A DNA stretch of 7,334 nt, taken from the NCBI GenBank assembly GCA_947367725.1, contig CANBFZ010000082.1, positions 1 to 7,334 of the forward strand. Reading direction: 5' to 3'. Source of the DNA: an uncultured Eubacterium sp. GTDB taxonomy: Bacteria > Bacillota > Clostridia > Peptostreptococcales > Anaerovoracaceae. The notes under the pieces are model-generated. The model was not told the DNA's origin. It saw nothing but the letters and a program-made list of their open reading frames with translations, and searched no databases. Numbering within the stretch: the stretch's first letter is position 1; every line of letters starts with the position of its first letter. Both the position numbers and the translations under genes were made by a program. Below, piece by piece: positions 1-5,684 of this stretch.

Positions 1-1
1 A

Positions 2-265
2 CTGTTCGACGGAATTCTCACGCTAAAAGACAGGGAAGACTGTTATAGATTTTTTGAGGATATCTGCACGATTAATGAGATTCATGCGATTGCGCAGCGT
101 CTGCAGGTTGCGAAGCTCCTTTCACAGAAGAAGACCTACAGCGAAATTGAAGAGCTGACGAAGGCATCTACAGCGACAATCAGCCGCATCAATAAATGTC
201 TGGTTTATGGTGCGGATGGATATCAGAGAGTCTTGGAGCGCCTGGATAGTCAAAAGAAGAAATAA
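2..265 (+). CDS. YerC/YecD-type TrpR-like DNA-binding protein (5' end missing)
   Basis: The open frame enters from the left edge and ends at TAA 263-265, giving 87 residues. It begins LFDGILTLKDREDC and continues through RFFEDICTINEIHAIAQRL, the characteristic opening of the YerC/YecD branch of the Trp repressor superfamily. A helix-turn-helix follows, around visible residues 46-69 (TYSEIEELTKASTATISRIN). The family is usually about 100 residues, so only roughly 10-20 N-terminal residues should lie outside the window. Family members are small, mostly helical DNA-binding proteins; the regulated genes and any corepressor are unknown here, and tryptophan should not be assumed. The gene is followed at once by an intrinsic terminator, so it is the last gene of its transcript. 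Confidence 0.88.
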   Translation: MFDGILTLKDREDCYRFFEDICTINEIHAIAQRLQVAKLLSQKKTYSEIEELTKASTATISRINKCLVYGADGYQRVLERLDSQKKK

Positions 266-273
266 CAGTGAGA

Positions 274-305
274 AAGGACGTCCCTGGACGTCCCTTGCTT
301 TTTTT
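274..305 (+). terminator. Rho-independent terminator after the yerC-like gene
   Basis: A 7-bp GC-rich stem GGACGTC (276-282) pairs with GACGTCC (287-293) around the loop CCTG. A run of seven T follows at 299-305 after a short gap. It lies 10 bases after the stop codon and separates this gene from the phosphopantetheinyl transferase cluster. Confidence 0.88.
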
Positions 306-360
306 CGGGTAGAAACTTGCCGGCAGAACCGGGAGGAGATCAAAGAGGGGAGATGAGGTT

Positions 361-918
361 TTGAGCAGTATTTATATTTATGACGGACCATTTGAAAAGG
401 GAGAGAAAGGGTATGCACTGATTCGTCAGGCGGCGGTGCGCTACTGCGGCGAAGCAGGGGTAGAGTATCCTGTTCTGACTGCAGAGATTTTGCGGGAAGA
501 GAAGGGGAAGCCGTATTTTGTGGACATTCCTTTGGAATTTTCATTGTCTCATAGTGAAGCCCTGTGGATGTGCATGATTTCGCAGCAGCCTTGCGGTCTG
601 GATTTACAGCATGTGAAAGCGTGCAAGTATGAGGAAATCGCCAGACGGCTTTTTACAGAGGAGGAGCAGCATTATGTTTCCCTTTGGGGAATTGAAGGAT
701 TTTTTGATGTTTGGGTCAGAAAAGAAGCATTCTGCAAATGCACTGGACAGGGGATTTTCAGCGATATGCCGTCGGTGGTCAGCAAACATAGTGATTTGCT
801 GATGGAGGTCTTTTGGCAGGGCAGAGAGTATTTCTTTACCAAAATAGAAATTGCGCCAGATATCAAATGCGCCGCCTGTACGGACGATGAAGTGCAGGTA
901 AACATGCGCGCGTTGTAA
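361..918 (+). CDS. Sfp-type 4'-phosphopantetheinyl transferase
   Basis: This 185-residue cytoplasmic enzyme would move the phosphopantetheine arm of CoA onto a serine of a carrier protein (acyl, peptidyl or polyketide). The Sfp superfamily motifs occur in order: GKPYF (49-53), SLSHS (61-65), CGLDLQ (78-83), and WVRKEAFCKCTGQGI (118-132) with the WxxKEA core. Metal ligands expected from Sfp are D81 and E122. The second acidic residue of the usual G-[IV]-D-[IL]-E motif is Q83 here. The start is TTG 361: an in-frame stop (TAG 310-312) lies upstream with no other start codon between, and AGGGGAG (346-352) is spaced 8 bases from it. It is the first gene of a cluster with recX 21 bases downstream. 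No carrier protein or synthase gene is visible nearby, so the physiological substrate is open. Confidence 0.88.
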   Translation: MSSIYIYDGPFEKGEKGYALIRQAAVRYCGEAGVEYPVLTAEILREEKGKPYFVDIPLEFSLSHSEALWMCMISQQPCGLDLQHVKACKYEEIARRLFTEEEQHYVSLWGIEGFFDVWVRKEAFCKCTGQGIFSDMPSVVSKHSDLLMEVFWQGREYFFTKIEIAPDIKCAACTDDEVQVNMRAL

Positions 919-939
919 CAGGCGGAACGGGAGTCAAAG

Positions 940-1416
940 ATGGGTGATAGGATAGACGATGCGGCTTTGCGGTATTTATCTGCGAGAAGCCGCACTGTTT
1001 TTGAAATGAAGAAAAAACTAACAGAAAAGGGCTTTGGAGAAGAAGAAACGGCAGAACTGATTGCGAGATTTTCAGAATATGGCTATCTCGATGACAGCGC
1101 TTACTGTCGCGCTTATTTTCGCTATGCCTTTGAAAAGGGAAAAGGAAAGCGTAGAGTGTTCCAGGAATTGAGGCAGAAAGGTGTCGCAGCAGAAACTATA
1201 GAATTTGCCTTTGCAGACTATGTTGCAGAAGAGGAAACTGCTTATGACGAGCGGGAGATGGCGAGGCGTGAAGTCGAAAAAGTGCTGCGGGCAGCAGGCG
1301 TTTCACAGGAAGAACCCATACCGGAAAAGGTGCTGGGCAGAGTCGCCAGGAGATTGCAGTCTAAAGGCTACAGTGGCGACACCATATACAGTATGATAGG
1401 AGAACTGCGGCGATGA
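940..1416 (+). CDS. recX: Regulatory protein RecX
   Basis: RecX binds RecA filaments and limits RecA activity during recombination and SOS induction. The 158-residue length fits the family. Hallmarks are the N-terminal AALRYLSARSRTVFEMKKKL (the A.xYLxxRxRSxxELxxKL pattern), GYLDDSAYCRAYFRYA (about residues 48-63), KGKRRVFQELRQKGV (about 68-82), and repeated three-helix segments to the C-terminus (LQSKGYSGDTIYSMI). The ATG at 940 has GGGAG at 929-933, six bases upstream. It follows the phosphopantetheinyl transferase gene by 21 bases and overlaps the next gene by ATGA, so the two are probably translationally coupled. recA is not in the window; recX away from recA is common in Firmicutes. Confidence 0.9.
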   Translation: MGDRIDDAALRYLSARSRTVFEMKKKLTEKGFGEEETAELIARFSEYGYLDDSAYCRAYFRYAFEKGKGKRRVFQELRQKGVAAETIEFAFADYVAEEETAYDEREMARREVEKVLRAAGVSQEEPIPEKVLGRVARRLQSKGYSGDTIYSMIGELRR

Positions 1417-2108
1417 GCAGAACGGAGAGAACAGAATTATTAATTGGAAAAGCAGGCGTCAGCAGGTTGGCGGCAGCAAAAGTGCTGCTGTTCGGCTTGG
1501 GCGGTGTGGGCGGTTCCGTGTGTGAAGCTCTGGTGCGGGCAGGCGTCGGCGCCATAGATCTTGTGGATCACGATACAGTCTCTGAGAGCAATTTGAATCG
1601 GCAGATTATCGCAACGTTAGAGACTGTGGGCATGGAAAAGACCCAAGTGATGAAACAGCGGATTCTGTCTATCAATCCGGCATGTCGGGTGGGTCTATAT
1701 CCGTGCTTTTATTTGCCGGATACACCGGATGCAGCACAGTTTGATTTTTCCGCATATGATTATGTTGTGGATGCCATTGATACGACTTCTGCAAAGATTG
1801 ATATTATCAGGCGTTGTAAGGCGGCAGACGTGCCGATCATTTCTTGCATGGGGACGGGCAATAAACTTTCTGCATCGCAGTTTGAAATTGTGGACATCAG
1901 TAAAACCAGTGTCTGTCCGCTGGCAAAGGTGATGCGAAAGGAGCTGCGCCATCGGGGGATTGCCGGTGTGAAAGTGCTGTATTCAAAAGAAGAGCCGATC
2001 AAAACGCCGGGTAGAACACCGGGCAGCATCAGCTATGTGCCCACTGCAGCAGGCCTTTTGATCGCAGGAGAAGTGATTCGAGATTTACTTTCCGAGACGT
2101 TAATCTAA
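1413..2108 (+). CDS. tcdA: TcdA-like tRNA threonylcarbamoyladenosine dehydratase (E1/ThiF superfamily)
   Basis: The 231-residue protein belongs to the ThiF/MoeB/HesA superfamily. TcdA uses ATP to convert t6A37 of ANN-decoding tRNAs to its cyclic form. The nucleotide-binding GLGGVG is at 28-33, followed by DLVDHDTVSESNLNRQ (49-64) with the N-R-Q signature, then GMEKTQVM (73-80), INPACRV, DYVVDAIDTTSAK (116-128), and ISCMGTGNKL (143-152). KTSVCPLAKVMRKELRHRGI (164-183) matches the TcdA/CsdL-specific region better than MoeB or ThiF. There are no CxxC zinc pairs as in MoeB, and no neighbouring molybdopterin or thiamine genes. The ATG overlaps the recX stop, so translation is likely coupled. The TcdA assignment over another E1-like enzyme is fairly firm; the exact substrate is inferred from family. 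Confidence 0.85.
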   Translation: MSRTERTELLIGKAGVSRLAAAKVLLFGLGGVGGSVCEALVRAGVGAIDLVDHDTVSESNLNRQIIATLETVGMEKTQVMKQRILSINPACRVGLYPCFYLPDTPDAAQFDFSAYDYVVDAIDTTSAKIDIIRRCKAADVPIISCMGTGNKLSASQFEIVDISKTSVCPLAKVMRKELRHRGIAGVKVLYSKEEPIKTPGRTPGSISYVPTAAGLLIAGEVIRDLLSETLI

Positions 2109-2153
2109 TTTTAATCTTTCTAGCCTTTTCTGTTCATGTTGCAGTGGTAAGAT
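2100..2153 (+). promoter_or_regulatory. Candidate autoregulated promoter of the DUF4342/two-component operon
   Basis: TTAATCT occurs twice at 11-base spacing (2100-2106 and 2111-2117), the layout bound head-to-tail by OmpR/PhoB-family regulators. Downstream, TGGTAAGAT (2145-2153) is an extended -10 element, while the -35 position (about 2125-2130, CTTTTC) is poor, as in activator-dependent promoters. A start near 2160 would put the repeat centred about 50 bases upstream. The regulator encoded by the second gene of this operon is the obvious candidate ligand. The first repeat overlaps the end of the tcdA-like gene. Seen: the repeat and the -10. Inferred: the binding protein and activation. Confidence 0.5.
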
Positions 2154-2209
2154 AGAAGTGCAAAAGGGAAAACGTTAGAAATTGATCGTAAATTAGAAAG
2201 GAAATAGAA

Positions 2210-2743
2210 ATGGGTATGGATCAGTTAGAAAAAGTGGAAAAAATTATTGAAAAGACGGGTGTGTCTTATGAAGAAGCAAAGGCGGCATTGGCTGAAACAG
2301 ACGGAGATTTGCTGGACGCCATTATTTTGCTTGAAAATCAGGGAAAAATTAAAAAACCGCAGATGGTTGCGTATACAACCAGAACTGAAGGAACCAGCGA
2401 AGAATTTCGGGAGGCGGCAAAAACTTATGAAGAAAGTGGCGAGAAATTTGGCAACGTAATGGTTCGTTTTCTCAAATGGATCGGGCAGCTGATCAAAAAG
2501 GGTTGCGAAAATTTCTTTCTTGTAAAGCGTGATGAACAGGAAATTATCAATGCACCTGTCATCGTACTGATTCTGCTGCTGTTATTTGCATTCTGGTGTA
2601 TTGTACCGCTGATGATTATTGGCATGTTCTTTGGTTACAGTTACAGCTTCAGCGGCGCCATTGCCAAATCGGTCAATGTCAATCAGGCATGCGACAAAGC
2701 AGCAGAAGCTGCAGAATCGTTGAAACGAGAATTTACAAAATAG
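2210..2743 (+). CDS. UBA-like domain plus DUF4342-type membrane protein
   Basis: The 177-residue protein has two parts. Residues about 6-44 (EKVEKIIEKTGVSYEEAKAA and following, ending GDLLDAIILLE) fit the three-helix UBA/TS-N fold seen in EF-Ts and NAC proteins. Residues about 97-150 contain FFLVKRDEQEIINAPV, then a long hydrophobic stretch (116-142) with a central proline (P133), then FGYSYSFSG. This resembles the DUF4342 domain and suggests one membrane span or a short hairpin. A charged, probably flexible linker (about 50-85) joins them. There is no signal peptide, so the UBA-like part should be cytoplasmic. AAAGGAAA (2197-2204) precedes ATG 2210; M3 is an alternative start. It is the first gene of an operon with a response regulator and kinase, so an accessory role in that signalling system is inferred. 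Its biochemical function is unknown. Confidence 0.8.
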   Translation: MGMDQLEKVEKIIEKTGVSYEEAKAALAETDGDLLDAIILLENQGKIKKPQMVAYTTRTEGTSEEFREAAKTYEESGEKFGNVMVRFLKWIGQLIKKGCENFFLVKRDEQEIINAPVIVLILLLLFAFWCIVPLMIIGMFFGYSYSFSGAIAKSVNVNQACDKAAEAAESLKREFTK

Positions 2744-2746
2744 GAG
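2742..2746 (+). promoter_or_regulatory. Ribosome binding site that decides the response regulator start
   Basis: AGGAG overlaps the stop codon of the preceding gene. It lies 3 bases from GTG 2750 and 6 bases from GTG 2753, which favours 2753 as the true start of the response regulator. Confidence 0.6.
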
Positions 2747-2752
2747 TAAGTG

Positions 2753-3430
2753 GTGGCACAGAACATTTTACTGGTAGAAGACGATACCAAAATTGCAAGA
2801 TTTGTAGAATTGGAGCTGATGCACGAAGGCTATGCTGTGACTAAAGCCTTCGACGGAAGACAGGGACTTACCCTTGCTTTGGAGGGGAACTTTGATTTGC
2901 TGCTTCTGGATATCATGCTGCCGGGGCTCAATGGGCTGGAAGTTTTGCGCAGACTTCGCAGAACTTCTGATATGCCGGTGATCATACTTACCGCAAGAGA
3001 TGCAGTGATGGATAAAGTGTCAGGGCTGGATTCCGGCGCAGACGATTATATTACCAAGCCTTTCGCCATTGAGGAACTTTTGGCGCGGATTCGGGTCGTA
3101 TTTAAAAAACGGGGCGGACAGCGGAATACCCGTACCTTTACGGTAAAAGGTGTTACCATGGACACGGATCGCCATGAGGTAAAATACGGCAGTGAAATTG
3201 TGGATCTGAACCACAGAGAGTACGAACTGCTGCGCATTTTGATGGAAAATAAGAATATCGTCTTAAATCGGGAAAAATTGATGGACAGCGTCTGCGGATA
3301 TGACTATATGGGCGAAACCAATATTATTGATGTGTATGTGCGCCATATCAGAAGTAAGCTGGATGACCGTTTTGCTATAAAATTTATTACAACGGTGCGG
3401 GGTGTGGGCTATGTTGTCAAAGAGGATTAA
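2753..3430 (+). CDS. OmpR/PhoB-family response regulator
   Basis: A two-component transcription factor of 225 residues (226 if the adjacent GTG 2750 is used; the numbering here counts from 2750). The receiver domain (4-118) has the acidic pair D11-D12, the phosphoacceptor D54 in LLLLDIMLPGLNG, T81 in IILTAR and K103 in ITKPF. The winged-helix DNA-binding domain (about 128-225) shows LNHREYELLRILMENKN, the recognition region NIIDVYVRHIRSKLDD, and the wing ITTVRGVGYVV. All catalytic residues are present, so it should be phosphorylated by the kinase encoded 3 bases downstream. It starts only a few bases after the DUF4342 gene. The best candidate target is its own operon, through the TTAATCT direct repeat upstream. 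Confidence 0.95.
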   Translation: MAQNILLVEDDTKIARFVELELMHEGYAVTKAFDGRQGLTLALEGNFDLLLLDIMLPGLNGLEVLRRLRRTSDMPVIILTARDAVMDKVSGLDSGADDYITKPFAIEELLARIRVVFKKRGGQRNTRTFTVKGVTMDTDRHEVKYGSEIVDLNHREYELLRILMENKNIVLNREKLMDSVCGYDYMGETNIIDVYVRHIRSKLDDRFAIKFITTVRGVGYVVKED

Positions 3431-3433
3431 ACC

Positions 3434-4657
3434 ATGAACGAAAACAGCAGAATGACCTCTATTGCCAGAAAGATTAATTTTGAATTCTGGCTGCGGCAGT
3501 TTGCCAATTTCCTTGTCATTGACCTGATTCTGATGATTCTGGTGTGTGTCTACTTTTTTCTGTGGCGAGAAGGGTTTGTGCCAGACACGGAAACCGTAAC
3601 AGATCGGGACTTTACCTGGGGTGCTTATGAAAAGTGGCAGTATATCATAAAGACGGAGTCAGGCAAGCAATACACCTACTATTTCAGCAGCTATCTAAAG
3701 TGGTTTGAAACACCATCTTGGATTCTTCTCATTGCGCAGGCATTGATGCTTCTGGAAGATATGTTTCATACGAAAAAGGTGCGTCACCTGATGAAACCGT
3801 TAAACGATATTGCAGTACGTACGGAAAAACTCTCCAGCATGGCTTTTGACAGCGCAAAAATGGAAAGCTTTGAGCAGGCGGTTTCGGGACTGGACCCGGA
3901 AAATCCCAAAGCGCGTGTATCGACGGGAGATCAGGATTTGCAAAGCCTTGAGATCGCGATTAACAATTTACTAGAGCGGATGCGGGAAAGCCATCAGCAA
4001 CAGGATCGATTTGTATCGGATGCGTCGCATGAACTCAGGACGCCAATTTCTGTGATCCAGGGCTATGTTAATCTGCTGGATCGTTGGGGTAAAGAAGATG
4101 AAAGCATTCTGGAGGAATCCATCGAGGCGATAAAGAATGAGTCCGAGCACATGAAAAACCTCATCGAACAGCTTTTATTCCTGGCGAGAGGAGACAGCGG
4201 GCGAAATACTCTGGAGTTTGTGCAGGTTGACCTGCGAGAGATTGTAGAGGAAGTTTTTGAGGAGTCGGAGATGATCGACCCGCATCACCGGTATGTGTTT
4301 GAAGGCAATGAACCGCTGGAATTGAAAGCAGACCGCGCGATGCTGAAACAGTCTCTGCGGATTTTGGTGCAGAACGCTGCCAAATATTCTGCTGCCGGTG
4401 ATACCATTTATCTGAAAGCAAAACGTCTGGACGGAAGACCTGCCTATCTTGTGCAGGACGAAGGAATTGGCATGGCAGAGTCAGAAGTCGTGCATGTCTT
4501 TGAACGGTTTTATCGGGCAGATGCAGCGCGCAGCCGGTCAGAGTCCGGTACTGGACTTGGTCTTTCCATTGCCAAGTGGATCATCGACGCCCACAAAGGA
4601 GAGATTGAAGTGGTTTCAAGAGTTGCATTCGGAACCCGGTTTACGGTGAAGTTTTAA
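3434..4657 (+). CDS. Membrane sensor histidine kinase, partner of the adjacent response regulator
   Basis: The 407-residue kinase has two membrane segments (about 22-44 and 94-110) flanking a small extracytoplasmic part of roughly 50 residues rich in aromatic residues (WGAYEKWQY, YTYYFSSYLKWF). A cytoplasmic linker (about 111-190) stands where a HAMP domain would be but matches it poorly. The HisKA segment is FVSDASHELRTPISVIQGY with H199 as phosphoacceptor. The ATPase domain has the N box QNAAKYS (313-319), G1 DEGIGM (342-347), F box VFERFYRAD (355-363), and G2 GTGLGLSIAKWI (372-383). It resembles the large EnvZ/ArlS-like class. The small sensor region suggests that membrane state, or a partner such as the DUF4342 protein, may be the input; this is inference. 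ATG 3434 follows the regulator stop by 3 bases. Confidence 0.95.
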   Translation: MNENSRMTSIARKINFEFWLRQFANFLVIDLILMILVCVYFFLWREGFVPDTETVTDRDFTWGAYEKWQYIIKTESGKQYTYYFSSYLKWFETPSWILLIAQALMLLEDMFHTKKVRHLMKPLNDIAVRTEKLSSMAFDSAKMESFEQAVSGLDPENPKARVSTGDQDLQSLEIAINNLLERMRESHQQQDRFVSDASHELRTPISVIQGYVNLLDRWGKEDESILEESIEAIKNESEHMKNLIEQLLFLARGDSGRNTLEFVQVDLREIVEEVFEESEMIDPHHRYVFEGNEPLELKADRAMLKQSLRILVQNAAKYSAAGDTIYLKAKRLDGRPAYLVQDEGIGMAESEVVHVFERFYRADAARSRSESGTGLGLSIAKWIIDAHKGEIEVVSRVAFGTRFTVKF

Positions 4658-4746
4658 TTGCAGAAATTGCGGCGGCAGAAACGAGCAAATACCCGATGTT
4701 TTTGGAAAAAAGGTATAGACGGGCCGTATTGCGCATATATTCTACC

Positions 4747-5583
4747 ATGTGGATCGAGATAAATAAAAAAAGAGCGAAACAGATTGGAACAGGGGCTTTG
4801 GCGGCAGTATTAGCCATCGGTCTTGCAGCAGGCTACAGAGTTGTCAATCCGGGGGAGGCGAAGAAGATGCCGGAACAGATGACCGCAGGCAGCCTGGAGC
4901 AGACGGACTGGGGGCTTTCTTTTCAAACAGAGGGGCAGCCGCCGGTAGGAAATGCCACTGCGGAGGAACTGGCAAATTACAATGCCTATTATTGCGGAGA
5001 CGCTGCTAAAAAAGTCCTGTATCTGACTTTTGATGCTGGGTTCGAGAATGGTTATACCGCCGAGATTTTAAACGTGTTGAAAAAAGAAAAAGTACCTGCA
5101 GCATTTTTCCTTGTGGGCACCTATATCAAAGAAAATGCAGCCCTTGTAAAGCGGATGGAAAAAGAAGGGCATATTGTGGGCAACCATACGATGACGCATC
5201 CCAACATGTCTGCAATTTCTGAAGAGGAAGCATTTCGGGCGGAGCTGACCCAAGTAGAGGAAATCTACAAAGAAGTGACGGGGAAGAAGATGCAAAAATA
5301 TTACAGGCCACCCCAGGGTAAGTTTAGCATTGAAAATCTGAAACAAGCGCAGAAACTGGGATATACGACGGCATTTTGGAGTCTTGCCTATGTGGACTGG
5401 TATGTTGACAAACAGCCGACTAGAGAAGAAGCGCTGGAGAAACTGCTGCCTAGAACTCATAGCGGCGCAGTGATTCTTTTGCATTCCACCTCCAAGACCA
5501 ATGCAAAAGTCTTGCAGGAATTGATTCAAAAATGGAAAGAGGAAGGCTATACCTTTAAACCGTTATCTGCCATTGGGAAATAA
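4747..5583 (+). CDS. PdaA-like polysaccharide (muramic acid) deacetylase
   Basis: A NodB-family carbohydrate esterase most like PdaA, which acts outside the membrane on peptidoglycan to help make the muramic delta-lactam of spore cortex. Numbering from the upstream ATG 4696: an N-terminal anchor or signal (32-50), a linker, then motif 1 TFDAGFENGYT (111-121), motif 2 HTMTHPNMS (164-172) with H164 and H168, RPPQGKF (204-210), FWSLAYVDW (227-235) and LLHSTS (261-266). TFDxGxENGYT and AFVDW-type sequences are typical of PdaA. The second motif-1 position, Asp in classical deacetylases and Asn in B. subtilis PdaA, is Ala114. Two starts are possible, ATG 4696 and ATG 4747, and neither has a good ribosome binding site. 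I prefer 4747 because the extra 17 residues are rich in rare Arg/Ile codons. The gene lies 89 bases (39 with the longer start) after the kinase gene with no clear terminator between. Confidence 0.87.
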   Translation: MWIEINKKRAKQIGTGALAAVLAIGLAAGYRVVNPGEAKKMPEQMTAGSLEQTDWGLSFQTEGQPPVGNATAEELANYNAYYCGDAAKKVLYLTFDAGFENGYTAEILNVLKKEKVPAAFFLVGTYIKENAALVKRMEKEGHIVGNHTMTHPNMSAISEEEAFRAELTQVEEIYKEVTGKKMQKYYRPPQGKFSIENLKQAQKLGYTTAFWSLAYVDWYVDKQPTREEALEKLLPRTHSGAVILLHSTSKTNAKVLQELIQKWKEEGYTFKPLSAIGK

Positions 5584-5593
5584 GGAATTTATG

Positions 5594-5629
5594 ATGAAAC
5601 ACCTTGCAACCTGCCGTGAGGTGTTTTAT
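5594..5629 (+). terminator. Hairpin after pdaA-like gene, possible weak terminator
   Basis: AAACACCT (5597-5604) pairs with AGGTGTTT (5619-5626), extending inward by T-G, G-T and C-G pairs and outward by a few A-T/G-T pairs. The loop is about 8 bases. The T run is only four bases long, so termination would be weak. The same dyad coincides with the candidate DUF1836 promoter, so it may instead, or also, be an operator. Confidence 0.45.
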
Positions 5630-5651
5630 AATATGACCAAATAAGGTGTTT
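5597..5651 (+). repeat. Three AGGTGTTT half-sites (one inverted, two direct): candidate operator
   Basis: Copy A is inverted (AAACACCT, 5597-5604). Copies B (5619-5626) and C (5644-5651) are both AGGTGTTT. A and B centres are 22 bases apart, close to two helical turns, and B to C is 25. A extended (5591-5605) also pairs almost fully with C extended (AAGGTGTTTATCAT, 5643-5656). The A-B dyad frames the -35/-10 spacer and C lies just downstream of the predicted transcript start. Confidence 0.55.
5604..5632 (+). promoter_or_regulatory. Sigma-A-type promoter for the DUF1836 gene
   Basis: TTGCAA (5604-5609) and a perfect TATAAT (5627-5632) are separated by 17 bases, predicting a transcript start near 5639 and a leader of about 45 bases. 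The elements sit inside an AAACACCT/AGGTGTTT dyad (5597-5604, 5619-5626), so a bound protein would cover RNA polymerase contacts. Confidence 0.65.
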
Positions 5652-5684
5652 ATCATAATGAGATAAAATATGGAGAAACAAGAA

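Noticed and set aside
318..325. TGCCGGCA palindrome upstream of the phosphopantetheinyl transferase gene
   Set aside because: A single 8-base palindrome with no second copy or promoter elements at the right spacing is not enough to call an operator.
122..544. Minus-strand open frame of 140 codons
   Set aside because: It crosses the yerC-like end, a terminator and the phosphopantetheinyl transferase start, and its product has no family resemblance.
2109..2145. Intrinsic terminator after the tcdA-like gene
   Set aside because: There are T-rich tracts but I find no stable GC-containing stem before them.
2210..2743. Calling the UBA-like protein a ubiquitin-pathway component because an E1-like (ThiF-fold) gene lies just upstream
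   Set aside because: The E1-like protein has TcdA features, no ubiquitin-like protein, E2 or JAB protease is encoded here, and a promoter separates the two genes. UBA-like folds in bacteria are known from EF-Ts-type proteins.
2596..2844. Short plus-strand frame spanning the DUF4342/response regulator junction
   Set aside because: It is an out-of-frame shadow of two confidently recognised genes, with no family resemblance of its own.
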